Under the pieces are notes generated by a model. It was not told the DNA's origin. It worked only from the letters and a program-made list of their open reading frames with translations, and searched no databases. A stretch of DNA of 21,977 nucleotides from CAZGVW01 sp964529265 (GTDB lineage: Bacteria > Planctomycetota > Phycisphaerae > Phycisphaerales > UBA1924): assembly GCA_964529265.1 (NCBI GenBank), contig CAZGVW010000046.1, positions 1 through 21,977 on the forward strand, in the 5' to 3' direction. The first letter of the stretch is position 1; each line of letters starts with the position of its first letter. Positions 7,113-14,792 of the stretch are shown in pieces. The translations under genes were made by a program, and so were the position numbers.

Positions 7113-7953
7113 CGGACGCTCCCGGCTGCGCAACGACAGGAACTCGCACGCCGTCCCGCGCTTCTGCTTCTCGGCGAGCCATCTTCAGGCCGCGGCGGAG
7201 ACGGTCAACCAGCACGATGTACAGAACACCGGTGACCAGCGAGCCAAGGGCACAGATCACCATGACCGCCACCGCCCCCTTACCCAGCGCTCCGGCGACC
7301 AGGGGAAACGACAGTATGAGCGCGAACGCCCCCAGCACGGCGAGCACGACCTTTGACCACATGAGGCGATCCGCGGTCGAGTAGAGCAGATCGTCCGGAA
7401 GCCGCCGGGCGAGCGAGCGCATGTACGCCAGTTGCACAGCGCCAGCGAGTTGCCACACGGCGAGAGATGCACTGGCGATCCCCACCAAGTAGCGCGAATC
7501 AGGGAACACGATCAACGCGCCCAAGAGCAGCGCCTGCACGAGGAAGGAGGCGCGGGCGGCAAGCCGAAGCGGCGTCTTCCGTTGTTCCGGCAGCCGTTCG
7601 AGGTCCGGCGAGGTCAGGAGCCACCAAGCAAAACAGCCGAGCACTGGAAGGAGGGCGAAGTGCACAGCGTCCAGCCACGGAATACTCGGGCCGTCTTTAT
7701 CCAACGTGAGCCAGGTTCCAACAGGTATCGCCGCGAGGTGAGCCCCGAACATCAGCGAGAGCAGGAAGGCCCCTTGATGCAGACGCCTGATATGCCGAAC
7801 GCCTGTGAACTTCAGCGCATCTCCGGTGATCGTGCGCTGGACGGGCGCTGAACACTCGGGGCACGAACCAGTTTCGACAAGCCCCCGCAAGTTGTATCCG
7901 CAGCCCAGGCAGGCGACGTCGCGCTCGATCACCTCCCCGCCCGCCGCGTTCAC
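7105..7953 (-). CDS. Zinc-ribbon membrane protein (first of three), coupled to purQ
   Basis: 282-residue protein of unknown function with one zinc ribbon (C15-x2-C18 GYNLRGL...C31-x2-C34), then about six transmembrane segments and a basic VDRLRRGLKMARR tail. The GTG at 7953 was chosen because it overlaps the purQ stop as GTGA, has GAGG 7 nt upstream and gives a protein beginning right before the ribbon; longer versions would run through purQ in another frame. The four-base overlap indicates that it is translated together with purQ. Whether it has any role in purine metabolism or is simply co-expressed cannot be decided from sequence. Its closest visible relative is the next gene downstream. 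Confidence 0.82.
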   Translation of the reverse strand: MNAAGGEVIERDVACLGCGYNLRGLVETGSCPECSAPVQRTITGDALKFTGVRHIRRLHQGAFLLSLMFGAHLAAIPVGTWLTLDKDGPSIPWLDAVHFALLPVLGCFAWWLLTSPDLERLPEQRKTPLRLAARASFLVQALLLGALIVFPDSRYLVGIASASLAVWQLAGAVQLAYMRSLARRLPDDLLYSTADRLMWSKVVLAVLGAFALILSFPLVAGALGKGAVAVMVICALGSLVTGVLYIVLVDRLRRGLKMARREAEARDGVRVPVVAQPGASDA

Positions 7954-8834
7954 CGCACAACCTCGGCCCGGTTTGCGCCCAGCGGCTTCGCGCCAAGATC
8001 CGGCGCCACGACGCCTCCCCCGGCTCGGACGTGCTCCACAGCATTGCGGAACAGCCGCAGCCCCGGCGTATCGCCGCGGCGGATGGCGGGGCTCAGGCGC
8101 GTCCAGAAGGGGTGCAGCGTCCAATCGAGGTAGCGATCGGGGTGGGGCATGAGGCCGAAGATGAGGCCGGTGACGTCGCACACGCCCGCCACGGCGCCGA
8201 TGGAGCCGTTGAGATTGTCCACGTAGCGCAGGGGGATCTGGCCGCGGGATTCGAGCGTGCGCAGCGTGTCCTCCGATTCCGGCGCGAAGCGGCCCTCGCC
8301 GCTGGCGAGGGGAAGGCGCAGGACATCGTCGCGCGCTTCCGCAGGAAGGTCAGGGTCGCAGAGATCGCGCGTCCAGACACAGGGGGAACCGGAGGTCACT
8401 TCGATTCGGGCCCAGTCGTCGATGAATCGGGCGCCGGCGTTATCGGTGAGGGCGCAGGTCTGGCGGGGCGGCTCATCCTCGGGCCAGGCGCCATCGGCGG
8501 GGCCGGGGAGGAGGCCGAGTTGCACGAGCGTCTGGAAGCCGTTGCACACGCCGATCATCGGGACGCCTCGGCGGGCGGCGTCGCGCAGTGCGGGGTAGAG
8601 GCGCAGGCGCAGGCGCATCGCCATGACGCGCCCGGAGGCGACGTCATCGCCATACGAGAAGCCGCCGGGGAAGCCGATGATGTGCCAGGAGGCGAGGGCC
8701 GACGGATCGGCGATGAGCCGATCGACGTGCATGAGATCGACGCGCGCTCCGGAGAGTTCGAACGCGCGGACCATCTCGGCGTCGCAGTTCGTGCCGGCGG
8801 TGCGAATGACGATGGCGCGGGGGTGCGGGATCAT
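7950..8834 (-). CDS. purQ: Phosphoribosylformylglycinamidine synthase, glutaminase subunit PurQ
   Basis: 294-residue class I glutamine amidotransferase that supplies ammonia to PurL in the fourth step of purine synthesis (FGAR to FGAM). Visible marks are GTNCDAE near the N-terminus, the GFPGGFSYGDD oxyanion-strand region (54-64), the nucleophile C97 in IGVCNGFQ and H231 in MPHPDRY. The catalytic triad acid, normally Glu in HPE, reads Asp233 here. The protein is longer than the roughly 225-residue Bacillus-type PurQ; the extra length lies around 115-195 and at the C-terminus. It begins 10 nt after purL on the same strand and its stop overlaps the start of the next gene, so it belongs to the same transcript. 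Confidence 0.94.
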   Translation of the reverse strand: MIPHPRAIVIRTAGTNCDAEMVRAFELSGARVDLMHVDRLIADPSALASWHIIGFPGGFSYGDDVASGRVMAMRLRLRLYPALRDAARRGVPMIGVCNGFQTLVQLGLLPGPADGAWPEDEPPRQTCALTDNAGARFIDDWARIEVTSGSPCVWTRDLCDPDLPAEARDDVLRLPLASGEGRFAPESEDTLRTLESRGQIPLRYVDNLNGSIGAVAGVCDVTGLIFGLMPHPDRYLDWTLHPFWTRLSPAIRRGDTPGLRLFRNAVEHVRAGGGVVAPDLGAKPLGANRAEVVR

Positions 8835-8844
8835 GCGGCTTCAT

Positions 8845-11800
8845 TCACCAATCGAGCGGGCTGAGCCACGCGGCTTTGAGGTCGGGGACGGGGGCGCGCA
8901 TGCCCGCGGCTTCCAGCGTGAGCATGCCGGATTCATCGATGCGGCCGATGGCGGCGTGGGGGACGTCGGCGAGGGCGCGTTTGACGGAATCCTCGTGCTC
9001 CGGCGCGATTTCGAGGACGTAGCGCGAGGGGGTTTCGGCGAAGCAGAGGGCGAGGAGGCGGTGCGCGGGTTCGGCCCGCTTGTGCGTGAGTTCGCGGGGG
9101 ATGTCATCGATGTGTTCGAGCGTGGCGCCGAGCGTGGGGCCGCGGCCGCCGTGGGCGGCGATGAGCATCTCGGCGACGGCGGTGAGGAGGCCGCCATCGG
9201 AGCAATCGTGCGCGGCGGCCACGTGGCCATCGCGGATGAGGTGGGCGACGGCGCAGGCGGCGCGGGGGGCGAGGTCGAGATTGACCCCGGGGAGTTCAGG
9301 ATTGGGCGACGCGGCGCCGAGCAGGCGCTGCGCGTGCGAGCCGCCGAGCGCATCGGTCGTGACGCCGACGATGTAAAGGAGGTTGCCGGCGCGCTTGGCG
9401 TCCATGGTGACGCAGCGCTCGCGATCGGGCACGACGCCGACGCCGGTGATGAGGAGCGTGGGCGGGATCTCGATGGTGCGGCCGTCTTCGATCGTGAACT
9501 GGTTGTTGAGCGAGTCTTTTCCGCTGATGAAGGGCGTGCGGAAGGCCTTGGCGCCGTCGTAGCAGCCCTCGGCGGCGCGCACGAGGGAGGCGAGGTTCGC
9601 GGGCTTCTGACACGAAGGCCAGCAGAAGTTATCGAGGATGGCGATGCGGTCCGGGTCGGCGCCGACGCAGACGAGGTTGCGCACGCACTCATCGATGGCG
9701 GCGAGGGCCATGATGTATGGATCGCCGCCGATGGCGGGGTCGCCGATTCCTGTGGCGAGCCCGCAGCCCACGGCGAGCGCGCGGCGCGAAAGTGGAACGG
9801 GAAGGATCACGCTCGCGTCGCCCGGGCCTTCGCCATCGGGGCCGACGAGGGGCTTGAGCACAGTCGCGCCCTGCACTTCGTGGTCGTACTGCCGCACGAT
9901 CCAGCGTTTGCTCGCGATGTTGGGGTGGGAGAGGAGGCGGAAGAGGAGGTCGGAGACGTGAGGAAGAGGCGTAGAAGGAGGAGAGGAAAGAGCCCTCACC
10001 CCTCCCTCTCCCACTACCGTGGGAGAGGGGGAAGGCGCGGCGCCGCCGAGCCACACGGCCTCGCGCACCCGTTGCGGCAGACCCTCGTGCAGGAACTGCA
10101 TCGGCATGCGGCCGACTTCCTCGCCTCTGTAGATGAGGATGAGGTCTGCGTCCGGTGTTCCGAAGACGCCGAGGTCGGAGAGTTCGACGGATTCCTCGTC
10201 GCAGATGGCCCGCAGGGCATCGAGGCGCTCGGGCGGCGCGGCGAGGACCATGCGCTCCTGCGCTTCGCTGATCCAGACTTCGGTGTAGGTGAGGCCCTCG
10301 TACTTGAGGGGGGCGCGATCGAGATGCACCTCGGCGCCGAGCGCTCCGCCCATCTCCCCCACCGCCGATGAGAAGCCGCCGGCGCCGCAATCGGTGATGG
10401 CGTGGTACAGCGGTCCGCCTTCGACGTCGCGGGCGCGGAGGATGGCGTCCATCACACGCTTCTCCTCGATCGCGTTGCCGATCTGCACGGCGTGCGCGAA
10501 CTCATCGGCGTGCGTCTCCGTCAGTTCCGCGGAAGAGAAGGTCGCGCCGTGGATGCCGTCGCGCCCCGTGCGGCCGCCGATGGCGATGATTCGGTCGCCC
10601 GGGCGCGCCGCGCCCCTGATCTTGTTCCGCGGCATGACGCCGATGCAGCCGCAGAAGACGAGCGGGTTGCCGACGTGCCGCTCATCGAACCACACGGCGC
10701 CGTTCAGCGTGGGGATGCCCATCCGGTTGCCGTAATCGCGCACGCCGGCGACGACATCGGTGAGGATGCGCCGCGGGTGCAGGCAGCCGGCTGGGATCTC
10801 CTTCATGTCGGGCGGGGCGACGCAGAAGACATCGGTGTTCGCGATGGGTTTGGCGCCGAGGCCCGTGCCCAGAATGTCGCGCACGCATCCGCCGACGCCT
10901 GTCGCGGCGCCGCCATAGGGCTCGATCGCGCTCGGGTGGTTGTGCGTCTCGACCTTCACGCAGACGGCGGTGTGGTCATCGAACTCGATCACGCCCGCGT
11001 TGTCCACGAAGACGGAGAGCGTCCAATCGACGCCTTCGGCGATGAGTTCATGCGTGGCCGCGGCGACGGTGCTCTTCAACAGGTTATCGATGATCACCGA
11101 GCCATCGGGCTCGATGGTGTGGCCGGGGTGGCCGCGGAAATCGAGTCGCTGCTCATCCTTCGGACCGCGGTAGCGGATGCGCGACTTGAGCGTCTTGTGC
11201 ACGCAGTGCTCGGACCAGGTCTGGGCGAGTGTTTCGAGTTCGATATCGGTGGGCTCGCGGCCGAGTGTGCGGTATTCATCGCGGATGGCGCGCATCTCTT
11301 CGAGACTCAGAAAGAGGTGCGCTTCGCGGCTGAGGCGGAGGAGGGCTTCGTCTTCAAGATCGCGCAGCGGGATTCGGCGGATCTCGAACTTCGCAGGAAT
11401 GCCGCGGGGGAGGTCATCCGGTATGAATGGCTCACGATGGATGGCGTGGATGACGGGGTTGGCGAGGAGGCGCTTCGCGAGCGTCTCCGCTTCTTCGCCC
11501 GTGACGCCGGCGAAATCGAAGCGGCGGCCGGTGGTGACCTGCACGTCGTCCACACCGGCGATCTCGCGCACGGATTGACGCACGGTCTGAGCCGCGGGGT
11601 CCATGACGCCGGGGAGCGGGTGGATCTCGATGATCTGCGCTCCCGGCGCGGGAGGCTCGGCGCCGGGCCGCCACTCTTCGAGGATCGGGCTCGCGAGAAG
11701 CAGTTCGGCGATGCGCGCACGGCGGGTTTCGTCGAGGCCGGCGCGGATGAGGTACACCTGCGCGAAGCGCACGGCCTCGGGGCGGACGCCGAGGCGCTCG

Positions 11801-11937
11801 GCGTCGCGGCGGATGGCGGCGGCCCGGGGGTCGTCCTCGCGAACCCTGTGGGACACCTCAATGCGGTGCACCTTCACGGTTTCCCGCGCCGCCGCGGCGG
11901 GCTTGCGCGCTGATTGGACTCCAGACACCCTCGCCAT
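8845..11937 (-). CDS. purL: Phosphoribosylformylglycinamidine synthase PurL with fused PurS-like domains
   Basis: 1030-residue ATP-dependent FGAM synthase. Residues about 22-90 and 101-170 look like two PurS-type domains (VKVHRIEVSH..., QIIEIHPLPGV...), so the separate PurS subunit appears built in; a Bacillus-type PurL is only about 740 residues. The linker and active-site His are seen in TWSEHCVHK (H244), the nucleotide site in VETHNHPSAIEPYGGAATG, and the second half in SNIASKRWIVRQYDHEVQG-like and HDCSDGGL motifs. Residues about 634-657 (APSPSPTVVGEGGV..., DNA 9968-10038) are encoded by a palindromic repeat and lie between normal family blocks. A TACGAT box 6 nt before the ATG at 11937 suggests leaderless transcription. 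It heads the purL-purQ-membrane-protein operon. Confidence 0.95.
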   Translation of the reverse strand: MARVSGVQSARKPAAAARETVKVHRIEVSHRVREDDPRAAAIRRDAERLGVRPEAVRFAQVYLIRAGLDETRRARIAELLLASPILEEWRPGAEPPAPGAQIIEIHPLPGVMDPAAQTVRQSVREIAGVDDVQVTTGRRFDFAGVTGEEAETLAKRLLANPVIHAIHREPFIPDDLPRGIPAKFEIRRIPLRDLEDEALLRLSREAHLFLSLEEMRAIRDEYRTLGREPTDIELETLAQTWSEHCVHKTLKSRIRYRGPKDEQRLDFRGHPGHTIEPDGSVIIDNLLKSTVAAATHELIAEGVDWTLSVFVDNAGVIEFDDHTAVCVKVETHNHPSAIEPYGGAATGVGGCVRDILGTGLGAKPIANTDVFCVAPPDMKEIPAGCLHPRRILTDVVAGVRDYGNRMGIPTLNGAVWFDERHVGNPLVFCGCIGVMPRNKIRGAARPGDRIIAIGGRTGRDGIHGATFSSAELTETHADEFAHAVQIGNAIEEKRVMDAILRARDVEGGPLYHAITDCGAGGFSSAVGEMGGALGAEVHLDRAPLKYEGLTYTEVWISEAQERMVLAAPPERLDALRAICDEESVELSDLGVFGTPDADLILIYRGEEVGRMPMQFLHEGLPQRVREAVWLGGAAPSPSPTVVGEGGVRALSSPPSTPLPHVSDLLFRLLSHPNIASKRWIVRQYDHEVQGATVLKPLVGPDGEGPGDASVILPVPLSRRALAVGCGLATGIGDPAIGGDPYIMALAAIDECVRNLVCVGADPDRIAILDNFCWPSCQKPANLASLVRAAEGCYDGAKAFRTPFISGKDSLNNQFTIEDGRTIEIPPTLLITGVGVVPDRERCVTMDAKRAGNLLYIVGVTTDALGGSHAQRLLGAASPNPELPGVNLDLAPRAACAVAHLIRDGHVAAAHDCSDGGLLTAVAEMLIAAHGGRGPTLGATLEHIDDIPRELTHKRAEPAHRLLALCFAETPSRYVLEIAPEHEDSVKRALADVPHAAIGRIDESGMLTLEAAGMRAPVPDLKAAWLSPLDW
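9968..10031. repeat. Palindromic dispersed repeat, copy B, inside purL
   Basis: It contains GGCGTAGAAGGA (9968 on), GGAAAGAGCCCTCACCCCT (9985-10003) and an 11-bp perfect inverted repeat CCCTCTCCCAC (10004-10014) / GTGGGAGAGGG (10019-10029) with a TACC loop. The order and sequence match copy A at 2463-2543. The purL frame stays open through it and adds about 24 residues rich in Pro, Ser and Gly. Confidence 0.8.
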
Positions 11938-11943
11938 GTGCCG

Positions 11944-11949
11944 ATCGTA
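11944..11949 (-). promoter_or_regulatory. Possible -10 box of purL (leaderless)
   Basis: On the minus strand TACGAT is followed by six bases and then the purL ATG. A -10 hexamer at this distance would start transcription at or next to the ATG. No -35 match was found at the usual spacing. Confidence 0.4.
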
Positions 11950-11996
11950 AGCCTGACAGGGTCATTTTGCGCGCACGGTGAATGGCGGCGGCCACT

Positions 11997-12002
11997 TAGA
12001 AT
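11997..12002 (+). promoter_or_regulatory. Possible -10 box of the glycogen synthase gene (leaderless)
   Basis: TAGAAT is followed by seven bases and then the ATG at 12010. As with purL on the other strand, this spacing implies a transcript with almost no leader. The two boxes face away from each other within a 72-nt gap. Confidence 0.4.
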
Positions 12003-12009
12003 CAGGACG

Positions 12010-14124
12010 ATGCCAGAGCGGAATGGAAAAGCCGGCGCCCCCGGAAGCCCCGGAACCCCCGGAACCCCCGGAAGCCCCGGAAGCCCCGGAGCCCCCGGAG
12101 CCGGAGGCACAGGAGCCCCGGGGGTCTCCGCGATCGGAGGCTCTGCCCCCGCCCCCGGAGAGCCGGGATCCGCGCGCTTCTCCATCACCGGCCCGACGGG
12201 CGACCGCCCCGAGGCCCCCCTGCTCTTCGAGACGGCCTGGGAAGTCTGCAACAAACTGGGCGGCATCAACCAGGTCATCAAGAGCAAGGCAGCCACGATG
12301 GTGGAGCGGTGGGGGGACCGGTACTGCCTCATCGGGCCGTACAACGAAGCGGCGGCGGCGCTGGAGTTCGAGGCGACGAGGCCTGAGGGCGCGCTCGGTC
12401 GCGCGGTGAACGTGCTGCGCGACGCCGGGATGCGTGTGCATCACGGGCGGTGGCTCATCCCGGGGCGGCCTCGGACCGTGCTCCTCGAGCACGGGATGCC
12501 CCCTGAAGCGCTGGATGGCCTGAAGCACCGGATGTGGGCGGAGCACAATCTCTCCTTCGTGCACGCGGATGGATTGACGAATGGCGTGCTCACGTTCGCG
12601 GAGGCGGTGTACCGCCTGCTCGCAGCGGTGAGCCATCATGCATCGAGCGCGAACGCCGCGGCGGCGCTGACGCCGCCGGATGTGAACGGACCCGCGGCGC
12701 CGCAGCGCGCGGCGCGATGGGCGGCGCGGCCGGTCATTGCGCATTTTCACGAGTGGATGGGCGGGCTGGCCATCCCGATGATCCGGCACGCACGGCTGCC
12801 GATCGGGACGGTGTTCACCACGCACGCCACGCTGCTTGGACGATATCTGGCCTCCAATCTGCACGATTTCTACGACAGGCTGCCGTGGCTGAATCACGAG
12901 GAGGAGGCGTCGCGCTATCTCGTGACGACGCAGCATGGCGTGGAGCGGGCGTGCGCGCACGGGGCGCACGTGTTCACCACGGTGTCATCGATCACGGGCG
13001 AGGAGTGCCGCTGCCTGCTCGGGCGCGAGCCGGATGTGATCCTGCCCAACGGGCTCGATCTCTCGCATTCCCCGGCGCCGAACGAGATCCAGGCGCTGCA
13101 CCTGGAGCACAAGCGGCGGATCGATCGCTTCGTGATGGGGCATTTCTTCCCGTCATACCAGTTCGATCTCGATCGCACGCTGTATTTCTTCACGTCCGGG
13201 CGCTTCGAGCCGCGGAACAAGGGGTTCGATCTCTCGCTGGAGGCGATGGCGCGCCTGAACGCCGAACTGAAGGCGGCGAATCTCGGCGTGACCGTCGTGT
13301 TCTTCGTCGTCACGAACCGGCCGGTGCGGTCGATCAGCCCGCAGATCCTGCAGGAGCGCGGCGTGCTGAATGAACTCCGCGAAGTGTGCCGGCGCATCGC
13401 GGGGCAGGTGGATGAGCGCCTCTTCCTCGCCGCGGCATCAGCCAGCGAGGCGCCGCCGCTCGATTCCCTGGTGGACGAATACTGGACATTGCGCCTGCGA
13501 CGCACGCAGCATGCGTTCCGGTCATCCAGCCTGCCCGCGGCGATCACGCACGTGCTGGACGATGAGTCGCGCGACCCGGTGCTGAACCACATTCGCGCCC
13601 TGTGGATGACGAATCGCGCCGATGACCCCGTCAAAGTGGTTTACCACCCGCAGTTCATCAGCCCGGACAACCCCCTGTGGGGCATGGAGTACGAGGATTT
13701 CGTCCGAGGCTGCCATTTCGGTGTGTTTCCCAGCGCCTACGAGCCTTGGGGCTACACCCCGCTGGAATGCGGCGCCGCGGGGGTGGCGTCGGTCAGCAGC
13801 GACCTTTCCGGCTTCGGCCGACACCTCCAGGAGCACGTTTTCGGGCATGGCGAACTGGGCTACCGGCTGGTCCACCGGCGGGGCCGGTCGTTCCACGACT
13901 CCGCCGCGGAACTGACCGAGATCCTGCTCGACTACTGCCGCATGGACCGGCGGGAGCGGATTGCCCTCCGGAACGCCACGGAGCGGGCGACCCGGGGGTT
14001 CGACTGGGCCCGGCTGTCCGAGAACTACCACAAGGCCCATGCTCTGGCCTTGGAACGGCTGGGGGCCGCCATGGGGGCGGCGGCGTCGGGGGCCGGAGGG
14101 CCTGTGTGCGGGGGGCGCTCGTAG
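12010..14124 (+). CDS. Glycogen synthase, GT3 (eukaryote-type) family
   Basis: 704-residue glycosyltransferase that extends alpha-1,4-glucan from UDP-glucose, matching the fungal/animal GT3 family (yeast Gsy2 is about 705 residues) rather than bacterial GlgA (GT5). Marks include LLFETAWEVCNKLGGINQVI at the N-terminus, VIAHFHEWM..., HATLLGRYLA, the E-x7-E segment E578 PWGYTPLE586 with FVRGCHFGVFPSAY before it, and a terminal Arg-rich segment (RRERIALRNATERATRGFDW) where eukaryotic enzymes bind glucose 6-phosphate. Residues about 6-41 are twelve Gly-X-Y triplets, a collagen-like tract encoded by a 9-bp repeat. The ATG at 12010 was chosen because the frame upstream overlaps purL divergently. It is probably monocistronic, ending at the terminator at 14265-14304. 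Confidence 0.93.
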   Translation: MPERNGKAGAPGSPGTPGTPGSPGSPGAPGAGGTGAPGVSAIGGSAPAPGEPGSARFSITGPTGDRPEAPLLFETAWEVCNKLGGINQVIKSKAATMVERWGDRYCLIGPYNEAAAALEFEATRPEGALGRAVNVLRDAGMRVHHGRWLIPGRPRTVLLEHGMPPEALDGLKHRMWAEHNLSFVHADGLTNGVLTFAEAVYRLLAAVSHHASSANAAAALTPPDVNGPAAPQRAARWAARPVIAHFHEWMGGLAIPMIRHARLPIGTVFTTHATLLGRYLASNLHDFYDRLPWLNHEEEASRYLVTTQHGVERACAHGAHVFTTVSSITGEECRCLLGREPDVILPNGLDLSHSPAPNEIQALHLEHKRRIDRFVMGHFFPSYQFDLDRTLYFFTSGRFEPRNKGFDLSLEAMARLNAELKAANLGVTVVFFVVTNRPVRSISPQILQERGVLNELREVCRRIAGQVDERLFLAAASASEAPPLDSLVDEYWTLRLRRTQHAFRSSSLPAAITHVLDDESRDPVLNHIRALWMTNRADDPVKVVYHPQFISPDNPLWGMEYEDFVRGCHFGVFPSAYEPWGYTPLECGAAGVASVSSDLSGFGRHLQEHVFGHGELGYRLVHRRGRSFHDSAAELTEILLDYCRMDRRERIALRNATERATRGFDWARLSENYHKAHALALERLGAAMGAAASGAGGPVCGGRS
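12034..12096 (+). repeat. 9-bp tandem repeat encoding Gly-Xaa-Pro triplets
   Basis: Seven consecutive 9-mers of the form GG(A/C)NCCCC(C) run in register with codons. Six are nearly exact (GGAAGCCCC or GGAACCCCC or GGAGCCCCC, 12043-12096) and one is degenerate (12034-12042). Each codes for Gly-(Ser/Thr/Ala)-Pro, giving the collagen-like start of the glycogen synthase. Such arrays change copy number easily. Confidence 0.85.
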
Positions 14125-14177
14125 GGGTTGTCAGTTTTTTTCGGGGAGCGGGGAATAGAACGGGGCCGGGGCTGGTT

Positions 14178-14256
14178 TTGTGGGGGTCGGTGGTTCGCGC
14201 CGCCGGCCCAATTCTGACCCCCACAAGGCTCGATGCCGCTCTCACGGCGTCGAGCC
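14178..14256 (+). ncRNA. Two stable hairpins in the glycogen synthase 3' region
   Basis: TTGTGGGGGTC (14178-14188) pairs with GACCCCCACAA (14216-14226), and GGCTCGATGCCG (14227-14238) pairs with CGGCGTCGAGCC (14245-14256) with one G-T wobble. They are contiguous and lead into the terminator hairpin at 14265. This may be just a long structured 3' untranslated region, or a 3'-derived small RNA; the sequence alone does not decide. Confidence 0.3.
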
Positions 14257-14264
14257 CCCACGAG

Positions 14265-14304
14265 GCCCGGCGCTTGCCCCAAGACGAGCGTCGGGCGTTT
14301 TTTT
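14265..14304 (+). terminator. Intrinsic terminator of the glycogen synthase gene
   Basis: GCCCGGCGCT (14265-14274) pairs with AGCGTCGGGC (14287-14296), a 10-bp stem with one G-T wobble, followed by seven Ts (14298-14304). The T-run merges with the TAA stop of the convergent lipoprotein gene. Confidence 0.85.
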
Positions 14305-14788
14305 ATTCGGGCGCGGCCGGCTCGTCGGTCTGCTTGAGCGCGAGCGGCGTCTCCGGCGGCAGCGGCGTGACGGCCGTGGCGTGGAAACCCTGAATCTGGG
14401 AGGAAGGCGGCGACGCCGCGAGGTCGTATTCGACCTCGAAGGTCACTTCGACGGGGTCTCCCACCGCCACGCCTTCGAGCGACACGCCCTCAACGAGCGG
14501 GAAGGGCATCGTCATCTCGTTCATGCCGAGGGGGCCATCGGGCAGCCATTCGCGGAAGGCGAGAATCGGCTCGTGGTGGACGAAGAACTCGGACGCGGGC
14601 CGATTCGGATCGGGCAGGGCCGCCACACGCCCGCGCACGGTGTACACGACCTTCTGGATCGTCGTTTCGGGCGTCTGCTGCTTGGGGGAGCAGGAAGAAG
14701 CCGCGGCGATCGCGGCGATCGCGAGCGAGAGCGCGATGAATCGTCCGAAGAGTTGTCGAGAGGCGCGTTGTCTTCGCGCAGTGGTCAT
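14303..14788 (-). CDS. Lipoprotein with a copper-binding (CusF-like) domain
   Basis: 161-residue exported protein. Residues 1-32 are a signal peptide with a basic start, a hydrophobic run (LFGRFIALSLAIAAIAAA) and a lipobox-like ASSC; Cys33 would carry the lipid. Residues about 47-150 follow the pattern of the small copper-binding domain often fused to or found near SCO1/SenC and NosL proteins: YTVRGRVAALPDP, SEFFVHHEPI, then MNEMTMPFP and GVAVGDPVEVTFEVEY. H71, H72, M89, M92 and M94 are plausible metal ligands. A role in copper handling at the cell envelope is inferred. The ATG at 14788 lies four bases after the stop of the upstream gene, so the two form an operon. Confidence 0.7.
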   Translation of the reverse strand: MTTARRQRASRQLFGRFIALSLAIAAIAAASSCSPKQQTPETTIQKVVYTVRGRVAALPDPNRPASEFFVHHEPILAFREWLPDGPLGMNEMTMPFPLVEGVSLEGVAVGDPVEVTFEVEYDLAASPPSSQIQGFHATAVTPLPPETPLALKQTDEPAAPE

Positions 14789-14792
14789 GGCG

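Noticed and set aside
8623..10371. Long plus-strand frames opposite purQ and purL (also 10402-11913)
   Set aside because: They mirror the codon structure of purL/purQ on the other strand and show no recognisable motif.
12793..13373. Alternative frames overlapping the glycogen synthase gene
   Set aside because: Both strands give Arg/Ala-rich translations without motifs, whereas the chosen frame matches GT3 along its whole length.
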